NCBI GenBank assembly: GCA_021154405.1
Contig: JAJKIP010000129.1
Coordinates: forward strand, 1 to 58,182
Origin: Segetibacter sp.
GTDB lineage: Bacteria; Bacteroidota; Bacteroidia; Chitinophagales; Chitinophagaceae
Length of the DNA stretch: 58,182 bases
Reading direction: 5' to 3'
The notes beneath the pieces are model-generated. The model ran no database searches. It was not told the DNA's origin and worked only from the letters and a program-made list of their open reading frames with translations. Position numbers and translations under genes: made by a program. Position 1 is the first letter of the stretch; each line of letters starts with the position of its first letter. Positions 37,253-46,480 of this stretch are shown piece after piece.

Positions 37253-38346
37253 AACGCCTTTTCAAGGCAATAAAGAATCTTCCATTTATTGCCTTATACC
37301 GGCTTCAATGGATCGCCATCATTTCGCTGGTATGGACGGCGTTTGAACTGCTGCTTTATTATCGGGCCTTTTATTCTGAACTGCGCTTTGACTACCCTTA
37401 TAAAGAGAATTTTTTTTCAGCGTATATGTTAAGGGCGGCCATTTTCCTTAGCCTTAGCGCTATCATGGCCTACCTGATACTTGTAGAGTGGATGGTGCGT
37501 TTCAGGAATATTTCACTGTTGGCAGGATGGGTCATAAAGACTGTAATACTTCTGGCTATCGCCGGTCTTGGAACAACACTTGTTTTCATTGCTCATTTCA
37601 TGGGTATTAAAGACCAGAGTTTCGCTTCCACTCTTAACGAATTGAATTATTATTTCTTTCATACCGGTTACTTTGTAGACAGCCTGTTCTCCTGGATAGT
37701 GATCATCCTGGTCACTGAGGTGCTGATTGAGGTGGACCAGAAGTATTCACCCGGTGTATTCTGGCAAACTGTTACAGGCAAATACCTCAAGCCAAGTACA
37801 GAAACAAGAATTATCATGTTTCTTGATCTCAAGGATTCAACCCCAATTGCCGAAACCTTAGGGCATGAACGCTATTTTTCTTTCATCAAGGACTTTATCT
37901 ATTATGTTTCTTCTGCAGTACTTGATAATGGCGGTTATATTCACCAGTATGTGGGTGATGAGATTGTAGTAACCTGGCCACTCCGGCGATCTAATTTTCA
38001 AAAATCATTAAATACCGTTATCCAGGCGCGGCGAACCCTCCAACATACTTCCGATTATTTCCGTCGCAAGTATGATATTGTACCTGAATTCAAAGTTGGC
38101 ATGCATCTAGGAGAGGTTACTATTGGTGAAATTGGTGTGATGAAAAAGGATATTGCCATCAGTGGGGAAGCCATGAATATAGCTGCACGAATACGTACTG
38201 CGTGTGGCGAACTTAACCAGAAGTTTATTGTTTCCCAGGAGTACTTTGACAGCAATGTGCTGAAATCGTGGCAGTGCGAGAATTTAGGCGAGATAACCCT
38301 GAAAGGAGTAGAGAAACCAGTTCAGTTGTACGCGCTTAAAATCTAA
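37249..38346 (+). CDS. Membrane-anchored class III nucleotide cyclase
   Basis: A 365-residue protein with four predicted membrane helices (about 19-40, 61-82, 94-116, 144-162) and a C-terminal class III cyclase domain (about 183-365). The metal-binding aspartates are D193 (IIMFLDLKDST) and D237 (QYVGDEIVV). The transition-state pair N310 and R314 is present in EAMNIAARI, so catalysis is plausible. The usual adenine-selecting lysine is Q233 and the second base-contacting position is A303, so ATP specificity cannot be assumed; a pyrimidine or other nucleotide is possible. The start codon overlaps the end of ppk1 (ATGA). Together with the HD-PycTM protein it suggests a cyclic-nucleotide signal made at the inner membrane. 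Confidence 0.9.
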   Translation: MKRLFKAIKNLPFIALYRLQWIAIISLVWTAFELLLYYRAFYSELRFDYPYKENFFSAYMLRAAIFLSLSAIMAYLILVEWMVRFRNISLLAGWVIKTVILLAIAGLGTTLVFIAHFMGIKDQSFASTLNELNYYFFHTGYFVDSLFSWIVIILVTEVLIEVDQKYSPGVFWQTVTGKYLKPSTETRIIMFLDLKDSTPIAETLGHERYFSFIKDFIYYVSSAVLDNGGYIHQYVGDEIVVTWPLRRSNFQKSLNTVIQARRTLQHTSDYFRRKYDIVPEFKVGMHLGEVTIGEIGVMKKDIAISGEAMNIAARIRTACGELNQKFIVSQEYFDSNVLKSWQCENLGEITLKGVEKPVQLYALKI

Positions 38347-38371
38347 GTACATAAATTTATAATCAGAATTA

Positions 38372-40936
38372 ATGAAACTTGTGTTCAAATATTGTGTAAG
38401 TATTCTTTTGCTTCTGTATGCCAGAACTGCAATTTCGCAGACCACTGTGGTTACTGGTGCGCCTGCTGTAAAAGGAACTACAGTTGTAATTGCAGGAAAA
38501 GAATACGCAAAGAGCGGGTACCATAATTTTTTCTGGGGTGACCATTATCGGAAAGAATGGAATACACCAGTACGGGTCAAAAATTTTTACCTGGATACAG
38601 CAAAAGGGGGATTAATAGCATCTGAAACTGGAGGCGGTCGAGAAACCAGGAGCCTTCGCGTAAAAGATAAGGAAGGAAAGGAGTATGTATTGCGCAGCGT
38701 TCACAAGCGAGTTGGACAGGATCTTCCAGATGAGGCGCGCGGTACCTTCATCAGTCGCATCGCACGAGACCAGGGTTCTGTTGACCATCCTTTTGCTGCC
38801 ATTGTCATTCCTCCACTGGCTGAAGCCGCAGGAATATATCATACAATTCCCGTCATTGTGTTTGTGCCAGAACAGGCTGGTCTGGGCAGCTTTAATAAAG
38901 AATATGGTAATCAGCTATATCTTTTTGAAGAACGGCCGGATGAAAACCAGGAAGGTTCAGCTCATTTTGGAAATTCAGTCAACCTTATCGGAAGTGATAA
39001 ACTCTTTGAACATATTTGGGAAGACAACGATAATCATGTAGATGAAAAAACTTTTGTTCGTGCCAGGCTTTTTGATATGGTGATAGGTGACTGGGGTCGT
39101 CACCCCGGGAACTGGCGCTGGGCGAAATTTGATGTGGGCAAGAGTAATATTTATCGCCCTGTTCCCCGGGACAGAGACCATGCTTTTACGAAGATCGATG
39201 GATTGTATCCTTCAGTGGCTGGATGGGTATATAAACCATTTCAGGGATTTGATAGAACAATTAAAGATGTACCGGGATGGAATAAGCATGGCAGGCCGCT
39301 TGACCGACTTTTTCTTACTGATCTGACTAAGGAAGTATGGATTGAACAGGCAAAACAGATTCAGCAGGCACTCACTGATACATTAATTAGTTCCAGTGTT
39401 CGCCTCATGCCCCCTGAGTTATTTGTTATTTCGGGCAACAGCATCATTGAACGAATAAAATCCAGGCGTGACCATTTACAGGAGTATGCTGCTGCATATT
39501 ATAAATATCTCTCTCAGCGTGCGGACCTGCCCGGAACTCATGACAGAGAACTGTTTACCATAGATCGCATAAACCAAAAAGAAACAAAGATTGAAGCCTT
39601 TAAGATCACAAAAGAGGGAGAAATAAAAAAAGAGCCATTTTATTCCCGTATGTATAACAGCAGGGAAACGCGGGAGGTAAGGATCTACTCCCTGGAAAGC
39701 AATGACAAGGTAATAGTGAGGGGAACCAACAGTCGCAACCCGATTAAAATACGAGTGATTGACCCCGATGCAACTGATTCTGTTTTGTTTGAAGGAGATC
39801 ATCTGCAGAATGAAGTTGAAATTTATCGCGGTAATAGATATGAATATGATACAGCTCACCAGAAAAAATTCAATTTTTCGATCCGTCCTTTTATTTCTTC
39901 ATCCCGTTATCAGGTATTTGATCGGAATCCCTTAAAGAGTTTTCCCCGTACAGGACTTAAAGTGATTGCTACGCTCACCTATATTCCAAAACCTTGGGAG
40001 AAGGTGGAGTATGAAACTTCTCACCACCTTTGTTTTAACTATGGCATACTCCGTAATGCGTTCAATTTTGGATATATCGGAAGATGGGGAAGGCTTTTTG
40101 GCAAATGGGATTTTGTGATAAAGGCCAGAATGGATGCACCAGCTGTTGAAAATTTCTTCGGTACTGGTAATGAAAGCAAATTAATCAACAAGACCACTAA
40201 TTATTACCGTACGCAAAGTGAGCGTCAATATGTTGGAATTGGAATTGAAAGGGATATTGAGAAAGTGCATCATTTTGAATTCTCTTTGATTGCGCAATCA
40301 ATTAAAATAAATAACACCGGAGATCATTATATTACCGCTGTTCAAACCCTGGTAGATCCTTCTGTTTTTGATAGAAAGTTTTTTGCCGGGGTAGAAGCTG
40401 GGTACTCTTACCTGAACGTGGATAACCAGGTATTTCCATTTAAGGGTGTGGGAGTAAGCCTGGGTGCAGGCTATATTCGCAATATTGATGATAACAAATC
40501 TTTTGTCAAAGGCCTGCTGAGTACAACAGCGTTTCTTCCCTTAAGCAGGCAGTTCAGCCTTGCAATAAGGGCGGGTGGCGGAGCACTAAGTGGTACTGCG
40601 GATTATTATAATCTGAATTCTATTGGTGGAGGTGGTAGTGGAGAAATGCGAGGATATGACAGGGAACGATTCTACGGAAAACAGTCTTTTTACCTGAATA
40701 ATGATCTGCGCTGGGTATTCAACACTAAAAACTATTTGTACAATGGTAAAGCAGGTCTTCTTGTCTTTTATGATATGGGACGGGTCTGGATGCCGGGTGA
40801 GGTTTCCAATTCATTACATGGCAGTTATGGATTCGGAGCCATCTTCATCCCCTATAATCGTTTCTCCCTTACTGCTACTTACGGAATCTCTTCAGAAGCA
40901 ACTCACATAAACTTTAAAACGGGCTTCTTCTTCTAA
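38372..40936 (+). CDS. Outer-membrane protein with kinase-like segment and C-terminal barrel
   Basis: An 854-residue exported protein (signal peptide 1-22). Residues about 45-300 parallel residues 395-640 of the phosphoesterase protein at 30271-33912: HYRKEWNTPVRVKNF, the glycine-rich TGGGRETRSLRVKDKEG, DMVIGDWGRHPGNWRWA (D240, H244) and PVPRDRDHAFT (D267, D269). The residue equivalent to D585 is glycine here (G242). No phosphoesterase domain is present. The C-terminal half is strand-rich, with GSGEMRGYDRERFYGKQSFY like the conserved D15/BamA region, and ends GFFF. It lies 25 bp after the cyclase gene and is closed by a strong terminator, so it is the last gene of the operon. The enzymatic role is unproven. 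Confidence 0.78.
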   Translation: MKLVFKYCVSILLLLYARTAISQTTVVTGAPAVKGTTVVIAGKEYAKSGYHNFFWGDHYRKEWNTPVRVKNFYLDTAKGGLIASETGGGRETRSLRVKDKEGKEYVLRSVHKRVGQDLPDEARGTFISRIARDQGSVDHPFAAIVIPPLAEAAGIYHTIPVIVFVPEQAGLGSFNKEYGNQLYLFEERPDENQEGSAHFGNSVNLIGSDKLFEHIWEDNDNHVDEKTFVRARLFDMVIGDWGRHPGNWRWAKFDVGKSNIYRPVPRDRDHAFTKIDGLYPSVAGWVYKPFQGFDRTIKDVPGWNKHGRPLDRLFLTDLTKEVWIEQAKQIQQALTDTLISSSVRLMPPELFVISGNSIIERIKSRRDHLQEYAAAYYKYLSQRADLPGTHDRELFTIDRINQKETKIEAFKITKEGEIKKEPFYSRMYNSRETREVRIYSLESNDKVIVRGTNSRNPIKIRVIDPDATDSVLFEGDHLQNEVEIYRGNRYEYDTAHQKKFNFSIRPFISSSRYQVFDRNPLKSFPRTGLKVIATLTYIPKPWEKVEYETSHHLCFNYGILRNAFNFGYIGRWGRLFGKWDFVIKARMDAPAVENFFGTGNESKLINKTTNYYRTQSERQYVGIGIERDIEKVHHFEFSLIAQSIKINNTGDHYITAVQTLVDPSVFDRKFFAGVEAGYSYLNVDNQVFPFKGVGVSLGAGYIRNIDDNKSFVKGLLSTTAFLPLSRQFSLAIRAGGGALSGTADYYNLNSIGGGGSGEMRGYDRERFYGKQSFYLNNDLRWVFNTKNYLYNGKAGLLVFYDMGRVWMPGEVSNSLHGSYGFGAIFIPYNRFSLTATYGISSEATHINFKTGFFF

Positions 40937-40962
40937 CATTTTATAGAAAGACTTCAAATATA

Positions 40963-41012
40963 GAAGAGCCGGCTCGTTACTCAACGAGCCGGCTCTTCTT
41001 CCTTTATTTTTT
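40963..41012 (+). terminator. Strong rho-independent terminator
   Basis: A perfect 16-bp stem (GAAGAGCCGGCTCGTT at 40963-40978 and its complement at 40983-40998) with a 4-nt loop is followed by a T-rich run (40999-41012). It lies between convergent genes and terminates the polyphosphate/cyclase operon. It may also serve the minus-strand lipoprotein gene, though the A-run on the left is weak. Confidence 0.9.
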
Positions 41013-41017
41013 GAATC

Positions 41018-41437
41018 TCAATCCTTAACTTTTACTTCACCTGTTTTTCCGTCAACCTTGGTTTTAACATCCCCATTCTTGATCTTCAGAACACCGTCCT
41101 TATCCATTTTCTCTTTATAATCATTGCCTTTGATCTTATATTCTCCGTCTTCCACTTTTACATTCATATCGGCATATCTGTATTTACCTTCATCCATTAC
41201 CACATGTCCATTGATCACTTTACCAGTCTCACCATAGACGGTATCTTTCTTTTCGGTATCTACATATATATAAACCGGCTTCTTGGTTTCAGCATCCACC
41301 ATCAAACCGGTGCTTGCATCTTTCACCAGTGTTAGCTCTTTACCGGTATTTGGATCGATATACCTGGCACCGTTATCCTTACAGCTAAAAATTGCTAAAG
41401 CTATGGTGCCCAGCAGGGCAATAAAACCGTATCTCAT
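41018..41437 (-). CDS. Small lipoprotein of unknown function
   Basis: A 139-residue protein with a lipoprotein signal ending at the cysteine of AIFSCKDNG. The mature part is highly charged, lysine- and aspartate-rich, with short repeating strands such as YIDPNTGKELTLVKD, GKVINGHVVMDEGKYRY and GVLKIKNGDVKTKVDG. I do not recognise a family. It lies 128 bp downstream of the WecA-like gene on the same strand and converges with the outer-membrane protein gene. Confidence 0.75.
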   Translation of the reverse strand: MRYGFIALLGTIALAIFSCKDNGARYIDPNTGKELTLVKDASTGLMVDAETKKPVYIYVDTEKKDTVYGETGKVINGHVVMDEGKYRYADMNVKVEDGEYKIKGNDYKEKMDKDGVLKIKNGDVKTKVDGKTGEVKVKD

Positions 41438-41565
41438 ATAAATTATTATTTATAAGAATAGGTAATAAAATCACGCCAGAAAATGGCAGGGAGAAGTAAG
41501 GCTCAGCGCAGAGATTATGGGTAAAAAATGGGACGCTTTGGGTACCCCCAGAATGACCAGGGCGT

Positions 41566-42690
41566 TTATTGATTTCCTTCACTAAAAGTCTTCTGTCCCC
41601 ATCTCGCCCAGCGGGTAAATAAAACATTGCTTCTTTTAAAGACATTGCATACCAGTATCATGAATAGCGCCAGGAAAAGAAGGATGTATTCCTGACGAAA
41701 ACCACGAAGAAAGCGCACTTCAAGTAAAATTATAGCATGTACAAAGCAGATAGCTCTAACGGCAAATACATGGCTGAATCCTGCATTGGTAAGCAGGTGA
41801 TGTATATGAGTACGATCCGCTTCGAAAGGACTTTTTCCTTTCCATATCCTTATTGCAAAAACACGTAGCGTATCGAACACGGGAATCAAAACAATACCTA
41901 ACACAAATACTGGTGCATTCTGTAAAACAGGAGCAGTATTGGATACATTAACCTGCATCAGTCGTATACATAACACCGCTATTACAAAGCCAAGCACCAG
42001 TGAACCTGTATCGCCCATGAAGATGCGTGCTGGATTGAAATTGAAATAAAGAAAAGCAAGTAGCCCGCCCGCCAGTGCAAAAGCAATAAGGGCAGTATTG
42101 ATATCACCACTGATGATAAGGAACATGCCCACGGTAACCAGGCTCATAAATCCTAATCCGCCAGCAAGGCCATCAATTCCATCAACCAGGTTAAATGCAT
42201 TGGTGATACCAACTATCGCAAGAATGGTAAAAGTATATTGTGAAGCAAGAGGCAATTCATATATTCCAAAGAGGCCATCAAAGGTTTGCACCCGTATACC
42301 AGATAGAGCAATCAATATTGCCAGTGCAATCTGAACGATGAATTTGTATTTGGCAGAGAGATCTCTCAGGTCATCCATAATTCCCAAACCAAAAAGTATG
42401 GCAATGGAAAAGAAGAAACTGATCTGGCCGGCTTCGCTGGAAAAAGGAAACCATAACAGTAGTGCCAGCATCATTCCACCTACAATAGCTACACCGCCCA
42501 TGGTGGGAACAGGATTGCTGTGCACCTTACGGGCATTAGGCATATCATACAAGCCATATTTACGGATCAAACCAATAATTGGGGGAATGGCAACCAGGGT
42601 AGCAGCAAATGCCGTTACAAAACAAAGAAGCGCAAACTTATAGTCGTGGAAATACAGGTGTATTTGAAGCAGTTCGATGTGGTTTTTCAT
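41566..42690 (-). CDS. WecA/TagO-like polyprenyl-phosphate N-acetylhexosaminyl-1-phosphate transferase
   Basis: A 374-residue integral membrane enzyme with about 11 helices. It transfers an N-acetylhexosamine 1-phosphate from UDP-sugar to undecaprenyl phosphate, starting O-antigen, capsule or similar glycans. Family motifs are YDMPNARKVHSNPVPTMGG, NLVDGIDGLAGGLG (catalytic aspartates) and RIFMGDTGSLVLGF, plus the histidine motif RTHIHHLL. MraY is excluded by the HIHH motif and the overall pattern. It is divergent from a GT2 glycosyltransferase, so both may contribute to one envelope glycan. The precise sugar is unknown. Confidence 0.9.
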   Translation of the reverse strand: MKNHIELLQIHLYFHDYKFALLCFVTAFAATLVAIPPIIGLIRKYGLYDMPNARKVHSNPVPTMGGVAIVGGMMLALLLWFPFSSEAGQISFFFSIAILFGLGIMDDLRDLSAKYKFIVQIALAILIALSGIRVQTFDGLFGIYELPLASQYTFTILAIVGITNAFNLVDGIDGLAGGLGFMSLVTVGMFLIISGDINTALIAFALAGGLLAFLYFNFNPARIFMGDTGSLVLGFVIAVLCIRLMQVNVSNTAPVLQNAPVFVLGIVLIPVFDTLRVFAIRIWKGKSPFEADRTHIHHLLTNAGFSHVFAVRAICFVHAIILLEVRFLRGFRQEYILLFLALFMILVCNVFKRSNVLFTRWARWGQKTFSEGNQ

Positions 42691-43028
42691 AACGGATTTC
42701 CCGCTTTCTTAGGTGATTGGATAACTTGTGAAGCACAAAATAGTACGGAATTAAACAAAATGCAAGAGGAAATTTATTGTGTGAGGGACAGAGGATTAGA
42801 GCAGAATTTGAGATAGCCCAGGCTAACAGCTGTATTTGTAATATAAGTCACCGAATTCATATGAGAGAAATAAGTCATCCAAAATATTTTCCCTGGCGCT
42901 GAATTTCTTTACCAGGGATTTCCGGCAGGCCTGGAATTCTATCCTGAAAATAAGGGTAAATGGCTGGCGGACTGTGGCCAGTGGCCATACAATTCTGGGT
43001 AATTCGCCGTATTTTTAGAACGTAGGGT
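42691..43028. other. Divergent intergenic region, WecA-like / GT2
   Basis: These 338 bp hold no supported gene. A promoter candidate for the WecA-like gene is listed separately. Near the GT2 side, TGGCCA occurs twice in tandem (42975-42980 and 42982-42987). Nothing else clear is seen. Confidence 0.4.
42736..42765 (-). promoter_or_regulatory. Candidate Bacteroidota promoter of the WecA-like gene
   Basis: On the minus strand, TTG (plus 42763-42765) is followed 20 bp later by TATTTTG (plus 42736-42742), close to the -33/-7 consensus. A transcript would start about 40 nt before the ATG at 42690. Confidence 0.35.
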
Positions 43029-44222
43029 ATGATAATTATTGCTATTGCATTTTGGGTCTGCTTGTCCGTGATGTTCTTCTGCTATATTGGTTATGGCCTG
43101 TTTCTGCTTATTTGGAATTTGGTCAAAAAAACATTGCGTCGCCGACCTGAGCCTTTACAGATGGAAGAGGCAGAATGGCCCCGGGTGACGATGATCATTG
43201 CAGCCTACAATGAAGCTTCTATTCTAAATCAGAAACTGGAAAATACCCTGTCGCTGGACTATCCTTCCGAAAAGCTGCAAATCATTTTTGTTACAGATGG
43301 TTCCACAGATGGATCTGAACACATATTAGCCAATGCCCAGGGTATTGAAGTATCACATGAAGGAAAAAGAGAAGGAAAACTGGCCGCCATCAATCGAATC
43401 ATGCGCAATGTGCAAACACCGTATGTGGTATTTAGTGATGCCAATTCGTTTTTGAACAAAGAATCCATTAAAAGGATCATACTTCGTTACCAGGATCCAA
43501 CGGTGGGTGGAGTTGCAGGAGAAAAAAAGATCGCACGTAGTTTACATCGGTCTACAATCGGAGAAGCAGAAGGATTATACTGGCAATATGAATCCTTTAT
43601 GAAAAAGCAGGATGCTGATTTCAATACGGTGGTGGGTGCAGCTGGTGAATTGTTTTCTATCAGAACAGATCTGTTTGAACCGCCAGATCAGTCTTTCATC
43701 CTGGATGATTTTATTATTTCCATGCAAACCTGTTTAAAGGGATATCGCATCGATTATGAGCCAGGGGCTTTTGCCACCGAATTTCCATCTGCTTCACTGC
43801 AGGAAGAAGCAAAAAGAAAGATACGTATTGCGGCAGGCGCTTATCAGACTATCGCTTACCTGAAAGACTGTCTCAATCCGCTTAAATTCCCTATACTTTC
43901 TTTTCAATACTTTTCGAGACGTTTATTGAGATGGGTATTTTGTCCACTGTTATTGATAGCAGTACTCATCCTTAATATCGTTCTATCCATTAATGAACCG
44001 GCACATGGATTTTATACAGGGTTCCTGGCCTTCCAGCTCTTTTTCTATGGAATGGCTTTATTGGGATGGATACAGGCTAATTCAGGTCGTTCTATGGGAA
44101 TCCTCGGAGTACCTTTCTATTTTCTGTTCATGAATATTTGCCTCGTTCGCGGTTTTATCCGTTACATCAAAAAGGATCAAAATGTACTCTGGGAAAAATC
44201 ATTGAGAGAAGTAACGAGATAA
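43029..44222 (+). CDS. GT2 family glycosyltransferase, membrane-bound
   Basis: A 397-residue inner-membrane glycosyltransferase. One N-terminal helix (about 4-28) precedes the GT-A catalytic domain (about 50-265) with VTMIIAAYNEASIL, the UDP-binding FVTDGSTDGS, the DxD-like VVFSDANSFL and the acceptor motif FILDDFIISM. Three C-terminal helices (about 303-325, 333-352, 357-376) anchor it. The layout resembles processive or single-transfer enzymes for exopolysaccharides (IcaA/BcsA-like), though the QxxRW signature is not clear. It faces a WecA-like gene, fitting an envelope glycan pathway; donor and acceptor are unknown. Confidence 0.88.
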   Translation: MIIIAIAFWVCLSVMFFCYIGYGLFLLIWNLVKKTLRRRPEPLQMEEAEWPRVTMIIAAYNEASILNQKLENTLSLDYPSEKLQIIFVTDGSTDGSEHILANAQGIEVSHEGKREGKLAAINRIMRNVQTPYVVFSDANSFLNKESIKRIILRYQDPTVGGVAGEKKIARSLHRSTIGEAEGLYWQYESFMKKQDADFNTVVGAAGELFSIRTDLFEPPDQSFILDDFIISMQTCLKGYRIDYEPGAFATEFPSASLQEEAKRKIRIAAGAYQTIAYLKDCLNPLKFPILSFQYFSRRLLRWVFCPLLLIAVLILNIVLSINEPAHGFYTGFLAFQLFFYGMALLGWIQANSGRSMGILGVPFYFLFMNICLVRGFIRYIKKDQNVLWEKSLREVTR

Positions 44223-44290
44223 ATCGAAGCCTCAACCGATTACAGGCATCTGCCTTCCCTGCTTTCATTTAATTTTGCGCAAAACATTTT

Positions 44291-46402
44291 CTGGCTTCCA
44301 CTTCCACAATATTAGATAGCCCCGTTGAATACCTGAAAGGAGTTGGACCCCAGCGTGCCGATTCATTGAAAAAGGAATTATCCATTTTCAGTTTCCGTGA
44401 CTTGCTGGAGCTTTTTCCCTATCGCCATGTGGACCGTACAAAGGTCAATTCAATTAGGGAGATCAATAACCAGACGGAATATATACAGGTAGCAGGCAAA
44501 CTGCTGAATGTTGAAATAGCCGGTGACCGCAGGGCAAGAAGATTGGTGGCTCAGCTAAAAGATAATACTGGTGAATTAGAACTGATCTGGTTCCAGGGAA
44601 TTAACTGGATACAGAAATCATTGCAACCCGGGCAATCATACCTGGTGTATGGTAAAGTGAGTTTTTTTCAGAATACCGTGCAGATCGTACATCCGGAAAT
44701 TGAAGCCTGGACTCCCGCAAACCAAACAGGAAAGGAATTCCTGGAGCCTGTTTATCCAACCACTGAGAAGCTGAAAGTAAAAGGATTGGGAGGAAGGCAG
44801 ATTGGAAAACTCACTAAAGTGCTGGTCAACCAATTAAGAGAACAAGACCTGCCGGAGAATTTACCTGCGGCAATCATCAGCCAGCTAAATCTGATGAGCC
44901 GTTACCAGGCTTTCTGTCAAATCCATTTTCCATCCTCCAATATTCAGTACACTGAAGCGGTAAAACGATTGAAATTTGAAGAATTGTTCCTGGCTCAGTT
45001 ACGGATGAGCCTGTTGCGTTCAAAACGACACCGGTTTTCAAAAGGAGTGGTATTTGATAAAGTAGGCGAACTCTTTAATACTTTTTATAAGGATCACCTG
45101 CCATTTGAACTGACCGGCGCACAAAAAAGAGTGATCCGCGAAATAAGAAATGATACAGGAAGCGGCAGGCAGATGAATCGTCTCCTGCAGGGTGATGTAG
45201 GTAGTGGGAAAACCATCGTAGCCCTGCTTATTATGCTTCTCGCAATTGATAATGGCTACCAGGCCTGCCTGATGGCGCCAACCGAGATACTCGCCAAACA
45301 ACACTATACAACCATCAGCAGTTTATTGCAGGATATGGCGGTACAAGTGGAATTGCTGACCGGTTCCACCCGGTCAGCCGGTAGAAAAAAGACACTCGCG
45401 GCATTGGCAGATGGCAGCCTTCAAATCCTGATTGGTACCCATGCCGTAATTGAAGATGTGGTGCAGTTTGACCGGCTGGGCCTTGTGATCATTGATGAAC
45501 AGCACCGGTTTGGTGTGGCCCAGCGGGCTAAACTTTGGGAAAAAGCAGAAGTCTCCCCTCATATACTTGTAATGACTGCTACGCCGATACCCCGTACACT
45601 GGCCATGACTGCTTATGGAGACCTGGATTATAGTGTTATAGATGAATTACCACCTGGCAGGCAACCGGTCACCACAGTTCATCGCTTTGAGGGTCAGCGA
45701 AGCATGGTCATGAATTTCCTGAGGGCAGAGATTGATAAAGGGCGACAGGCCTACATAATATTTCCCCTGATTGAAGAAAGTGACAAGCTTGATTATGAGA
45801 ACCTCATGAAGGGGTATGAGGTAGTTAAAGGATATTTTCCAGAGCCAAAATACTGGATCAGTATGGTGCATGGCCGGCAGCCGGTTGTGCAAAAAGAGGA
45901 GAATATGAATCGTTTTGTGAGCGGAGATACCCAGATCATGGTTTCAACCACAGTAATTGAGGTGGGAGTGAATGTTCCAAATGCCACACTTATGGTGATT
46001 GAAAACTCTGAAAAATTCGGGCTCTCCCAGCTTCACCAGTTGAGAGGAAGAGTGGGCAGGGGGGCCGAAAAAAGCTATTGTATATTATTGACCGGCTCCA
46101 AATTAGGTAATGATGCGCGGGAGCGCATCAGGATCCTGACGGTCACTGGCAATGGTTTTGAAATTGCGGAGAAAGACCTGGAATTGCGAGGGCCTGGGGA
46201 TATAGAAGGAACAAGACAGAGTGGGGTATTAAATTTCAAGCTGGCAAATATTATTGAAGACAGACCGTTATTGGAGATAGGAAAATCACTAGTAGGAAAT
46301 TTACTTGAAGCTGATCCGGACCTTGTTTCGGCAGACAATTTGCCGTTAAAAAATTTCCTGCTACTCCAAAAAGGAAAGATGAGCTGGAGTAAGATTTCAT
46401 AG
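44291..46402 (+). CDS. recG: ATP-dependent DNA helicase RecG
   Basis: A superfamily 2 helicase that rewinds and regresses stalled replication forks and branch-migrates Holliday junctions. It has the N-terminal wedge/OB domain (about 60-160), Walker A GDVGSGKTIVALL, the DEQH box IIDEQHRFGVAQ, the TATPIPRTLAMT motif and the C-terminal LHQLRGRVGRG. The conserved N-terminal segment ILDSPVEYLKGVGPQRADSL is encoded upstream of the first ordinary start (TTG at 44366), in a frame open back to a stop near 44272, with no ATG, GTG or TTG. I therefore extend to CTG at 44291 as a working start, giving about 703 residues. A start at 44366 would truncate conserved residues. Confidence 0.9.
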   Translation: MASTSTILDSPVEYLKGVGPQRADSLKKELSIFSFRDLLELFPYRHVDRTKVNSIREINNQTEYIQVAGKLLNVEIAGDRRARRLVAQLKDNTGELELIWFQGINWIQKSLQPGQSYLVYGKVSFFQNTVQIVHPEIEAWTPANQTGKEFLEPVYPTTEKLKVKGLGGRQIGKLTKVLVNQLREQDLPENLPAAIISQLNLMSRYQAFCQIHFPSSNIQYTEAVKRLKFEELFLAQLRMSLLRSKRHRFSKGVVFDKVGELFNTFYKDHLPFELTGAQKRVIREIRNDTGSGRQMNRLLQGDVGSGKTIVALLIMLLAIDNGYQACLMAPTEILAKQHYTTISSLLQDMAVQVELLTGSTRSAGRKKTLAALADGSLQILIGTHAVIEDVVQFDRLGLVIIDEQHRFGVAQRAKLWEKAEVSPHILVMTATPIPRTLAMTAYGDLDYSVIDELPPGRQPVTTVHRFEGQRSMVMNFLRAEIDKGRQAYIIFPLIEESDKLDYENLMKGYEVVKGYFPEPKYWISMVHGRQPVVQKEENMNRFVSGDTQIMVSTTVIEVGVNVPNATLMVIENSEKFGLSQLHQLRGRVGRGAEKSYCILLTGSKLGNDARERIRILTVTGNGFEIAEKDLELRGPGDIEGTRQSGVLNFKLANIIEDRPLLEIGKSLVGNLLEADPDLVSADNLPLKNFLLLQKGKMSWSKIS

Positions 46403-46480
46403 AAGAAACCAATCGCCTTCGCTCAAGCTTCGGCGATCCAAGCCATTACCTGCTGCGCGTCACGACTTAGTAAATATCAA

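Noticed and set aside
42975-42987. Tandem TGGCCA upstream of the GT2 gene
   Set aside because: A short palindromic 6-mer repeated twice can occur by chance; no matching copies were noticed near related genes.
46412-46437. Hairpin ATCGCC/GGCGAT after recG
   Set aside because: Short arms with internal mismatches and no following T-run; not convincing as a terminator.
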